Shown: piece after piece, positions 28,001 through 37,429 of the stretch
Numbering within the stretch: the stretch's first letter is position 1
Layout: each line of letters opens with the position of its first letter
DNA from: Tetragonia tetragonoides
Lineage: Eukaryota; Streptophyta; Magnoliopsida; Caryophyllales; Aizoaceae
Assembly: GCA_038025085.1 (NCBI GenBank)
Contig: CM076141.1
Span: 24,118,501 to 24,182,500, forward strand
DNA: 64,000 bases
Direction: 5' to 3'
Notes under the pieces: model-generated
Databases searched by the model: none
What the model saw: only the letters and a program-made list of their open reading frames with translations
Told to the model about the DNA's origin: nothing
Made by a program: the position numbers and the translations under genes

Positions 28001-31000
28001 TTAATGCAAACAAAGTATTTGGATGCTTTCTCTTAATATACAACACAAAAGAACTCAAATCTCTTTCACCCTACTCGTATGAGCTTTTAAAACGCGTAAA
28101 TGCATTCAAAAGCTTGAGTTGAAGCTTGTTTGTAACTGTAAACATCCTAGGTGTAGTTTATTACTCAAATGAAAGTACACAAAGTATTTGGATGCTTTCT
28201 CTTAATATACAAAACAAAAGAACAGAAATCTCTTTCACCCTACTCGTATGAGCTTTTAAAATGCGTAAATACATTCAAAAGCTTGAGTTGAAGCTTGTTT
28301 GTACTTGTAAACATCCTAGGTGTAATTTCACACTCAAATGAATGCAAACAAAGTATTTGGATGCTTTCTCTTAATATACAACACAAAAGAACTCAAATCT
28401 CTTTCACCCTACTCGTTTGAGCTTTTCAAACGCGTAAATGCATTCAAAAGCTTGAGTTGAAGCTTGTTTGTAACTTTAAACATCCTAGGTGTAGTTTCAC
28501 ACTCAAATGAATGTACACAAAGTATTTGGATGCTTTCTCTTAATATACAATCCAAAAGAACTCAAATCTCTTACATCCTACTCGTATGAGCTTTTAAAAT
28601 GGGTCAATACATTTAAAAGCTTGAGTTGAAGCTTGTTTGTACTTGTAAACATCCTAGGTGTAATTTCACACTCAAATGAATGCAAAAAAACTATTTGGAT
28701 GCTTTCTCTTAATATACAACGCAAAAGAACTCAAATCTCTTTCACCCTACTCGTATGAGCTTTTAAAAACGCGTAAATGCATTCAAAAGCTTGAGTTGAA
28801 GCTTGTTTGTAACTGTAAACATCCTAGGTGTAGTTTCACACTCAAATGATTGCAAACAAAGTATTTGGATGCTTTCTCTTAATATACAACACAAACTAAC
28901 TCAAATCTCTTTCACCCTACTCGCATGAGCTTTTAAAACGCGTAACTGCATTCAAAAGCATGAGTTGAAGCTTGTTTGTAACTGTAAACATCCTAGGTGT
29001 AGTTTCACACATTCAAATGAATGCAAACAACGTATTTCGATGCTTTCTCTTAATATACAACACAAAAGAACTCAAATCTCTTTCACCGTACTCGTATGAG
29101 CTTTTAAAACGCGTAAATGCATTCAAAAGCTTGAGTTGAAGCTTGTTTGTAACTGTAAACAAACTAGGTGTAGTTTCACACTCAAATGAATGTACACAAA
29201 GTATTTGGATGCTTTCTCTTAATATACAAAACAAAAGAACTGAAATCTCTTTCACCCTACTCGAATGAGCTTTTAAAATGCGTAAATACATTCAAAAGCT
29301 TGAGTTGAAGCTTGTTAGTACTTGTAAACATCCTAGGTGTAGTTTCACACTCAAATGAATGCAAACAACGTATTTGGATTCTTTCTCTTAATATACAACA
29401 CAAAAGAACTCAAATCTCTTTCACCCTACTCGTATGAGCTTTTAAAACGCGTAAATGCATTCAAAAGCTTGAGTTGAAGCTTGTTTGTAACTGTAAACAT
29501 CCTAGGTGTAGTTTCACACTCAAATGATTGCAAACAAAGTATTTGGATGCTTTCCCTTAATATACAACACAAACTAACTCAAATCTCTTTCACCCTACTC
29601 GTATGAGCTTTTAAAACGCGTAAATTCCTTCAACAGCTTGAGTTGAAGCTTGTTTGTACATGTAAACATCCTAGGTGTAGTTTTACACTCAAATGAATGC
29701 AAACAATGTATTTGGATGCTTTCTCTTAATATACAACACAAAAGAACTCAATTTCAATCACCCTAGTCGTAAGAGCTGTTAAAACGCGTAAATTCCTTCA
29801 ACAGCTTGAGTTGAAGCTTGTTTGTACTTGTAAACATCCTAGGTGTAGTTCCACACTCAAATGAATGCAAACAAAGTATTTGGATGATTTCTCTTAATAT
29901 ACAACACAAAAGAACTCAAATCTCTTTCACCCTACTCGAATGAGCTTTTAAAACGCGTAAATTCATTCAACAGCTTGACTTAAAGCTTGTTTGTACTTTT
30001 AAACATCCTAGGTGTAGTTTCACACATTCAAATTAATGCAAACAAAGTATTTGGATGCTTTCTCTTAATATACAACACAAAAGAACTCAAATCTCTTTCA
30101 CCCTACTCGTATGAGGTTTTAAAAAGCGTAAATGCATTCAAAACCTTGAGTTGAAACTTGTTTGTAACTGTAAACAAACTAGGTGTAGTTTCACACTCAA
30201 ATGAATGTACACAAAGTATTTGGATGCTTTCTCTTAATATACAATACAAAAGCACTCAAATCTCTTTCACCCTACTCGTATGAGCTTTTAAAATGCGTAA
30301 ATACATTCAAAAGCTTGAGTTGAAGCTTGTTTGTACTTCTAAACATCCTAGGAGTAATTTCACACTCAAATGAATGCAAACAAAGTATTTGGATGCTTTC
30401 TCTTAATATACAACACAAAAGAACTCAAATCTCTTTCACCCTATTCGTAAGAGCTGTTAAAACGCGTAAATTCCTTCAACAGCTTGAGTTGAAGCTTGTA
30501 TGTACTTGTAAACATCCTAGGTGTAGTTTCACACTCAAATGAATGCAAACAAAGTGTTTGGATGGTTTCTCTTAATATACAGTACAAAAGAACTCAATTT
30601 CTATCACCCTAGTCGTAAGAGCTGTTAAAACGCGTAAATGCATTCAACAGCTTGACTTGAAGCTTGTTTGTACTTGTAAACATTCTAGGTGTAGTTTCAC
30701 ACATTCAAATGAATGCAAACAAAGTATTTGGATGCTTTCTCTTAATATACAACACAAAAGAACTCAAATCTCTTTCACCCTACTCGTATGAGCTTTTAAA
30801 ACGTGTAAATGCATTCACAAGCTTGAGTTGAAGCTTGTTTGTAACTGTAAACATCCTAGGTGTAGTTTCACACTCAAATGAATGTAAACAAAGTATTTGG
30901 ATGCTTTCTCTTAGTATACAACACAAAAGAACTCAAATCTCTTTCACCCTACTTGAATGAGCTTTTAAAACGCGTAAATACATTCAAAAGCTTGAGTTTA

Positions 31001-32237
31001 AGCTTGTTTGTACTTGTAAACATCCTAGGTTTAGTTTCACACTCAAATGAATGCAAAAAAAGAATTTGGATGCTTTCTCTTAATACACAACATAAAAGGA
31101 CTCAAATCTCTTTCACCCTACTCGTATGAGCTTTTAAAACGCGTAAATGCATTCAAAAGCATGAGTTGAAGCTTGTTTGTAACTGTAAACATCCTAGGTG
31201 TAGTTTCACACTCAAATGAATTCAAACAGAGTATTTGGATGCTTTCTCTTAATATACAACACAAAAGGACTCAAATCTCTTTCACCCTACTCGTATGAGC
31301 TTTTAAAACGCGTAAATGCATTCAAAAGCATGAGTTGAAGCTTGTTTGTAACTGTAAACATCCTAGGTGTAGTTTCACACCCAAATGAATGCAAACAAAG
31401 TATTTGGATGCTTTCTCTTAATATACAACACAAAAGAACTCAATTTCTATCACCCTAGTCGTAAGAGCTGTTAAAACGCGTAAATTCATTCAACAGCTTG
31501 ACTTGAAGCTTGTTTGTACTTGTAAAGATCCTAGGTGTAGTTTCACACATTCAAATGAATGCAAACAACGTATTTCGATGCTTTCTCTTAATATACAACA
31601 CAAAAGAACTCAAATCTCTTTCACCGTACTCGTATGAGCTTTTAAAACGCGTAAATGCATTCAAAAGCTTGAGTTGAAGCTTGTTTGTAACTGTAAACAT
31701 CCTAGGTGTAGTTTCACACTCAAATGATTGCAAACAAAGTATTTGGATGCTTTCTCTTAATATACAACACAAACTAACTCAAATCTCTTTCACCCTACTC
31801 GTATGAGCTTTTAAAACGCGTAACTGCATTCAAAAGCATGAGTTGAAGCTTGTTTGTAACTGTAAACATCCTAGGTGTAGTTTCACACTCAAATGAATGC
31901 AAACAAAGTATTTTGATTCTTTCTCTTAATATACAACACAAAAGAACTCAATTTCTATTACCCTAGTCGTAAGAGCTGTTAAAACGCGTAAATTCCTTCA
32001 ACAGCTTGAGTTGAAGCTTGTTTGTACTTGTAAACATCCTATGTGTAGTTCCACACTCAAATGAATGCAAACAAAGTATTTGGATGATTTCTCTTAATAT
32101 ACAACACAAAAGAACTCAAATCTCTTTCACCCTACTCGAATGAGCTTTTAAAACGTGTAAATTCATTCAACAGCTTGACTTAAAGCTTGTTTGTACTTTT
32201 AAACATCCTAGGTGTAGTTTCACACATTCAAATTAAT
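23774..32237 (+). repeat. 4232-bp 25-mer higher-order repeat (2 copies)
   Basis: Sequence at about 23774-28005 recurs at about 28006-32237 with an offset of 4232 bp, or 25 monomers. Private markers shared by both copies include GTAGTTTATTACTCAAATG (23925/28157), GTACTTCTAAACATCCTAGG (26101/30333) and TTGATTCTTTCTC (27681/31913). One difference seen is AAATTCATTC near 26408 versus AAATGCATTC near 30640. Divergence past about 32314 (TGAGGTTTT versus TGAGCTTTT) marks the right end. Confidence 0.9.
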
Positions 32238-33037
32238 GCAAACAAAGTATTTGGATGCTTTCTCTTAATATACAACACAAAAGAACTCAAATCTCTTTCA
32301 CCCTACTCGTATGAGGTTTTAAAAAGCGTAAATGCATTCAAAACCTTGAGTTGAAACTTGTTTGTAACTGTAAACAAACTAGGTGTAGTTTCACACTCAA
32401 ATGAATGTACACAAATTATTTGGATGCTTTCTCTTAATATACAACACAAACTAACTCAAATCTCTTTCACCCTACTCGTATGAGCTTTTAAAACGCGTAA
32501 ATTCCTTCAACAGCTTGAGTTGAAGCTTGTTTGTACATGTAAACATCCTAGGTGTAGTTCCACACTCAAATGAATGCAAAGAAAGTATTTGGATGATTTC
32601 TCTTAATATACAACACAAAAGAACTCAAATCTCTTTCACCCTACTCGAATGAGCTTTTAAAACGCGTAAATTCATTCAACAGCTTGACTTAAAGCTTGTT
32701 TGTACTTTTAAACATCCTAGGTGTAGTTTCACACATTCAAATTAATGCAAACAAAGTATTTGGATGCTTTCTCTTAATATACAACACAAAAGAACTCAAA
32801 TCTCTTTCACCCTACTCGTATGAGGTTTTAAAAAGCGTAAATGCATTCAAAACCTTGAGTTGAAACTTGTTTGTAACTGTAAACAAACTAGGTGTAGTTT
32901 CACACTCAAATGAATGTACACAAAGTATTTGGATGCTTTCTCTTAATATACAATACAAAAGCACTCAAATCTCTTTCACCCTACTCGTATGAGCTTTTAA
33001 AATGCGTAAATACATTCAAAAGCTTTTGTGTCCATAT

Positions 33038-34138
33038 TCATTGATCACCATAATCTTCAATGAATGGCTCTCCAATATCTTCATCACTATCCTCGGTTAT
33101 GGGCATAACAAACGAGGGCTCCATCTCTTCTAGCTCAGCGATGGTGAGCGCTTTCTTCGAGCCGCACTCATAGGCATAGTGTCCATATCCTTGACACTTG
33201 AAACAACGCAGTTGGTTCTTGTCCTTAGTAGCCACGGCTTTGCCTTTGTCTTGAGTTACGGGCTTGCTAGGGACACTTGCGCTCTTGGAGAATGTTGCAT
33301 TCTCTCTTGCATTGTATTGGTTCCGAAAATTTGTATAGCCTTTAATCACATCTCGGGCAACCGGTTTTTGCTCCTTCTCTTGCTTCTCAATCTTGAGAGC
33401 AATTTTGCAGACGTCCTCAAAGGTTACGTAAGGAACAAGCTCTACCTTGCGCCTTAGAGTTGGGTTTAGACCTTTGATGAACCGCGCGATCTTTAACTCC
33501 TCCTTCTCCTCAAGATCACACATCATGTGCATATGTTCAAACTTCTGGAGGTAGTCTTGTACACTTGAGGTTTCTTGGCTTAAGGATGTGAGTTTCAAAA
33601 ACTGTTCTTGCTCAAATTCTTTAGGCAAAAATCGTTTCTTTAAATATTTCTTGAGTTTGTCCCAAGTCTCAATCTTTGCTTTCTCTTCCTTCTTGCGTCG
33701 AGCCTTTAGGTTTTCATACCATAAAGAAGCATGCTTGGTGAGTTTAAGCGTGGCTAACTTGCATCTTCGCCGCTCATCATACTCCTTGTATTCAAAGACT
33801 CTCTCCATAGTTCTAAGCCAATAAAGAAAGGCCTCTGGGTCGTAGGAACCGTCATATTCAGGGAGTTCGACCTTCAAGTTCCTGTCATCATCATAGGGAT
33901 GTCGTGGTTTAGGAGCGTCATTGGTTCTAGTCCCACTTGTGTCTTCAAACTCCTCATCGAAGTCGGGGTCACGGTTGTGGTTTCTCCAATGAATTCTGCG
34001 CATCCTTGTCTCCATGTTCTCCCTATCTTCTTGGTTTCTTCTTTCCATAGCAGCCATCCGCTCTTCTTGAGATTTGAAAGACGTCCTAAGATCCTCCATG
34101 GCTGTTAACAACTTTGCTAGTTCGCTGGGCTCACCCAT
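33038..34138 (-). CDS. gag: Ty3/gypsy Gag polyprotein (capsid and nucleocapsid)
   Basis: The frame encodes 366 residues from the chosen ATG at 34138 (MGEPSELAK...). The open frame extends upstream to 34321, but those codons overlap the leader, primer site and LTR edge, so they are unlikely to be translated. Residues about 4-50 are charged and heptad-like, a probable coiled coil. Residues about 91-234 fit the retrotransposon gag (capsid) domain, with FLYWLRTMERVFEY, ASLWYENL, KKRFLPKEF and ARFIKGLNPTLR as landmarks. A zinc knuckle C312-X2-C315-X4-H320-X4-C325 (CFKCQGYGHYAYEC) would bind genomic RNA, and an acidic tail ends at GDQ-stop. Gag assembles the cytoplasmic virus-like particle that packages element RNA. 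No frameshift or internal stop is present, suggesting a fairly young insertion. Whether the stop is native or a truncation-era mutation is unclear, because pol is gone. Confidence 0.9.
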   Translation of the reverse strand: MGEPSELAKLLTAMEDLRTSFKSQEERMAAMERRNQEDRENMETRMRRIHWRNHNRDPDFDEEFEDTSGTRTNDAPKPRHPYDDDRNLKVELPEYDGSYDPEAFLYWLRTMERVFEYKEYDERRRCKLATLKLTKHASLWYENLKARRKKEEKAKIETWDKLKKYLKKRFLPKEFEQEQFLKLTSLSQETSSVQDYLQKFEHMHMMCDLEEKEELKIARFIKGLNPTLRRKVELVPYVTFEDVCKIALKIEKQEKEQKPVARDVIKGYTNFRNQYNARENATFSKSASVPSKPVTQDKGKAVATKDKNQLRCFKCQGYGHYAYECGSKKALTIAELEEMEPSFVMPITEDSDEDIGEPFIEDYGDQ

Positions 34139-34286
34139 AGCTTCGGTTGTTGGTTTCTTGGGGGTTTCTTGGCTGTCTTTGTGAACAAAGGGCGGATCTT
34201 GCAAGAATCTTTCTCGAAAGTTCGCTATGGTGTCGTGTTTATGCTCAGGACCGTGTTCTTTAAACTTAAGAAAGCTCAAACCTTTA
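34139..34286 (-). other. Retrotransposon leader between primer site and gag
   Basis: About 148 bp separate the primer-binding site from the likely gag ATG. It reads as an open frame in phase with gag but has no recognisable domain. In this element class the leader normally holds the packaging signal; no specific structure could be identified by eye. Confidence 0.6.
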
Positions 34287-34298
34287 GCTCTGATACCA
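34287..34298 (-). other. Primer-binding site (initiator tRNA-Met)
   Basis: On the minus strand the 12 bases TGGTATCAGAGC lie 3 bp (ACT) inside the LTR edge. This is the standard plant retrotransposon match to the 3' end of initiator methionine tRNA, which primes minus-strand cDNA synthesis. Its position fixes which LTR this is (the 5' one) and the element's orientation. Confidence 0.93.
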
Positions 34299-34499
34299 AG
34301 TTGATGTGAAATAAGTAACAAAACGGAAATTAACCTTTGATAGTATCACACAAAGGGATCTTGTTCAAGAATCACTCAAGAACAACTCACGAATCACTCG
34401 TAAGGGTTTCAACCTGAATCACTCAGTTTGAGGGGTAAATACTCATGTATTCAATTATTAATCATCAAAGCACGAGTTTACAATAGCAAAGCTCTCCCC

Positions 34500-34507
34500 T
34501 ATTTATA
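34500..34507 (-). promoter_or_regulatory. LTR TATA box
   Basis: The minus-strand sequence reads CTATAAATAGGGG, a strong plant TATA box. Transcription would start about 30 bp downstream, near 34470, and proceed leftward through the primer site and gag. Because the 3' LTR is gone, transcripts would run on into the satellite array below 33025. Confidence 0.8.
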
Positions 34508-34755
34508 GGCAAAGAAATCTAAAGCTATTCGGAATCCTAATCCTAGTCCAAATAGGAAACTAACTACGAAACTGACTGCAATTGTAAAACGGACTAACTA
34601 ACAGCTTTTCTAATTCCTAATGGACTTCTAATACTAATAACAATCAGAATATTACTCTCCTAAACATATTCTAACTAATTAAGGGAATACTAAACGAAAT
34701 CGAACTAAACAACTGATTACCTAGCGCCCAAGGTTTAAAACCGCTGGAACAGTTT

Positions 34756-34770
34756 CCTTGGCGCCCAAGG
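34756..34770 (-). promoter_or_regulatory. GC-rich palindrome in LTR U3
   Basis: CCTTGG-CGC-CCAAGG forms perfect 6-bp inverted arms around a 3-base centre. The right part, GCGCCCAAGG, is repeated at 34724-34733, 37 bp away. Repeated GC-rich palindromes upstream of an LTR TATA box often act as enhancer or factor-binding sites; that role is inferred here. Confidence 0.45.
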
Positions 34771-37429
34771 CTTCTTCTTTTCAGCTTCTAGTCATCTTCT
34801 TGCCACTCTAACATAGTTACCTCATACTTTACCTCACGTGGCATTATACTCTTCGCAATGAGCAGCTCAAGATCAAGCATTAACGTTTCAAGAACTGGGT
34901 TCTTGGACGTTCTTGATTCGTCGTCTTCTTGCTTGTCCTTTAACGTACTTGCTCCTGCATCAAATATACAACACAAAAGAACTCAAATCTCTTTCACCCT
35001 ACTCGGATAAGCATTTAAAAAGCATAAATGCATTCAAAAGCTTGAGTTGAAGCTAGTTTGTAACTGTAAACATCCTAGGTGTAGTTTCATACTCAAATGA
35101 ATGTACACAAAGTATTTGGATGCTTTCTCTTAATATACAAAACAAAAGAACTGAAATCTCTTTCACCCTACTCGTATGAGCTTTTAAAATGCGTAAATAC
35201 ATTCAAAAGCTTGAGTTGAAGCTTTTTTGTACTTGTAAACATCCTAGGTGTAGTTTGACACTCAAATGAATGCAAACAAAGTATTTGGATGCTTTCTCTT
35301 AATATACAACACAAGAGAACTCAAATCTCTTTCACCCTAGTCGTAAGAGCTGTTAAAACGCGTAAATTCCTTCAACAGCTTGAGTTGAAGCTTGTATGTA
35401 CTTGTAAACATCCTAGGTGTAGTTTCACACTCAAATGAATGCAAACAAAGTGTTTGGATGGTTTCTCTTAATATACAGTACAAAAGAACTCAATTTCTAT
35501 CACCCTAGTCGTAAGAGCTGTTAAAACGCGTAAATTCATTCAACAGCTTGACTTGAAGCTTGTTTGTACTTGTAAACATTCTAGGTGTAGTTTCACACAT
35601 TCAAATGAATGCAAACAAAGTATTTGGATGCTTTCTCTTAATATACAACACAAACTAACTCAAATCTCTTTCACCCTACTCGTATGAGCTTTTAAAACGC
35701 GTAACTGCATTCAAAAGCATGAGTTGAAGCTTGTTTGTAACTGTAAACATCCTAGGTGTAGTTTCACACCCAAATGAATGCAAACAAAGTATTTGGATGC
35801 TTTCCCTTAATATACAACACAAAAGAACTCAATTTCTATCACCCTAGTCGTAAGAGCTGTTAAAACGCGTAAATTCATTCAACAGCTTGACTTGAAGCTT
35901 GTTTGTACTTGTAAACATCCTAGGTGTAGGTTCACACATTCAAATGAATGCAAACAACGTATTTCGATGCTTTCTCTTAATATACAACACAAAAGAACTC
36001 AAATCTCTTTCACCGTACTCGTATGAGCTTTTAAAACGCGTAAATGCATTCAAAAGCTTGAGTTGAAGCTTGTTTGTAACTGTAAACAAACTAGGTGTAG
36101 TTTCACACTCAAATGAATGTACACAAAGTATTTGGATGCTTTCTCTTAATATACAAAACAAAAGAACTGAAATCTCTTTCACCCTACTCGAATGAGCTTT
36201 TAAAATGCGTAAATACATTCAAAAGCTTGAGTTGAAGCTTTTTTGTACTTGTAAACATCCTAGGTGTAGTTTCACACTCAAATGAATGCAAACAAAGTAT
36301 TTGGATGCTTTCTCTTAATATACAACACAAGAGAACTCAAATCTCTTTCACCCTTGTCGTAAGAGCTGTTAAAACGCGTAAATTCCTTCAACAGCTTGAG
36401 TAGAAGCTTGTTTGTACTTGTAAACATCCTAGGTGTAGTTTCACACTCAAATGAATGCAAACAACGTATTTGGATGCTTTCTCTTAATATACAACACAAA
36501 AGAACTCAAATCTCTTTCACCCTACTCGTATGAGCTTTTAAAACGCGTAAATGCATTCAAAAGCTTGAGTTGAAGTTTGTTTGTAACTGTAAACATCCTA
36601 GGTGTAGTTTCACACTCAAATGATTGCAAACAAAGTATTTGGATGCTTTCTCTTAATATACAACACAAACTAACTCAAATCTCTTTCACCCTACTCGTAT
36701 GTGCTTTTAAAACGCGTAACTGCATTCAAAAGCATGAGTTGAAGCTTGTTTGTAACTGTAAACATCCTAGGTGTAGTTTCACACTCAAATGAATGCAAAC
36801 AAAGTATTTTGATTCTTTCTCTTAATATACAACACAAAAGAACTCAATTTCTATCACCCTAGTCGTAAGAGCTGTTAAAACGCATAAGTTCATTCAACAG
36901 CTTGACTTGAAGCTTGTTTGTACTTGTAAACATCCTAGGTGTAGTTTCACACATTCAAATGAATGCAAACAACGTATTTGGATGCTTTCTCTTAATATAC
37001 AACACAAAAGAACTCAAATCTCTTTCACCCTACTCGTTTGAGCTTTTAAAACGCGTAAATGAATTCAAAAGCTTGAGTTGAAGCTTGTTTGTAACTGTAA
37101 ACATCCTAGGTGTAGTTTCACACTCAAATGATTGCAAACAAAGTATTTGGAGCTTTCCCTTAATATACAACACAAACTAACTCAAATCTCTTTCACCCTA
37201 CTCGTATGAGCTTTTAAAACGCGTAAATTCCTTCAACAGCTTGAGTTGAAGCTTGTTTGTACTTGTAAACATCCTAGGTGTAGTTTCACACTCAAATGAA
37301 TGCAAACAATGTATTTGGATGCTTTCTCTTAATATACAACACAAAAGAACTCAATTTCAATCACCCTAGTCGTAAGAGCTGTTAAAACGCGTAAATTCCT
37401 TCAACAGCTTGAGTTGAAGCTTGTTTGTA

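Larger units (their letters stand above)
1..33025 (+). repeat. 169-bp satellite array, forward orientation, segment 1
   Basis: This is an uninterrupted head-to-tail array of about 195 copies of a roughly 169-bp monomer. Diagnostic blocks in order within a monomer are TTAATATACAACACAAAAG, CACCCTACTCGTATGAGC, AAAACGCGTAAATGCATTC, AAGCTTGAGTTGAAGCTT, GTAAACATCCTAGGTGTAG and TTTCACACTCAAATGAATGC. The period was read directly: identical blocks recur at about 169-bp offsets, for example near 460 and 629. Type A and type B monomers are interspersed. The block is AT-rich, and CpG is almost confined to the ACGCGT and CTCGTATGAG motifs. No gene is present; short open frames arise because 169 is not a multiple of 3 and stop-poor stretches recur. 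A nucleosome-sized plant satellite is often centromeric or heterochromatic, but location and family name are inference. Confidence 0.97.
33026..34962 (-). mobile_element. Truncated Ty3/gypsy LTR retrotransposon (5' LTR and gag only)
   Basis: This is a 1.94-kb non-satellite island read on the minus strand. In element order it has a 661-bp 5' LTR, a 3-bp spacer, a primer-binding site matching the initiator Met-tRNA 3' end, a roughly 150-bp leader and a full gag reading frame. It then breaks 13 bp after the gag stop, where satellite resumes. Protease, reverse transcriptase, RNase H, integrase and the 3' LTR are missing. The outer flanks show no target-site duplication: AAGCTT on the left, AATAT on the right. 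Gag homology and the tRNA-Met primer site support Ty3/gypsy; clade assignment would need pol. The flanking satellite aligns collinearly with about 13.8-15.0 kb, with only about 88 bp of satellite absent, so a single deletion probably removed pol, the 3' LTR and the adjacent 88 bp. Confidence 0.93.
34302..34962 (-). repeat. 5' long terminal repeat of the Ty3/gypsy element
   Basis: The 661-bp LTR starts TGATG and ends CATCA on the minus strand, so it has the canonical TG...CA ends within a 5-bp perfect inverted repeat. The 3' edge is fixed by the adjoining primer site and the 5' edge by the abrupt return of satellite at 34963. It contains a TATAAATA box about 460 bp in, so U3 is about 34962 to 34475 and R-U5 about 34470 to 34302. 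Two copies of GCGCCCAAGG lie in U3 at 34724-34733 and 34761-34770. There is no second LTR in the window, so the insertion cannot be dated by LTR divergence. Confidence 0.9.

Noticed and set aside
1..33025. Dozens of 60-92-codon open frames with similar peptides on both strands in the satellite
   Set aside because: They follow the monomer: 169 is one more than a multiple of 3, so frames rotate through successive copies and produce families of look-alike peptides. They lack domains, codon bias or gene-like context. The same holds in all satellite segments.
33179..34108. Plus-strand open frames of 69-92 codons over the retrotransposon
   Set aside because: They are antisense to gag, which has clear homology and a zinc knuckle; these frames are shadows.
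33021..34967. Target-site duplication around the retrotransposon
   Set aside because: The bases next to the two edges differ (AAGCTT versus AATAT) because the left end of the element is deleted, so none can be claimed.
34788..34976. A 62-codon minus-strand frame at the start of the LTR
   Set aside because: It begins in satellite and crosses the LTR edge into U3, upstream of the TATA box, with no recognisable motif.
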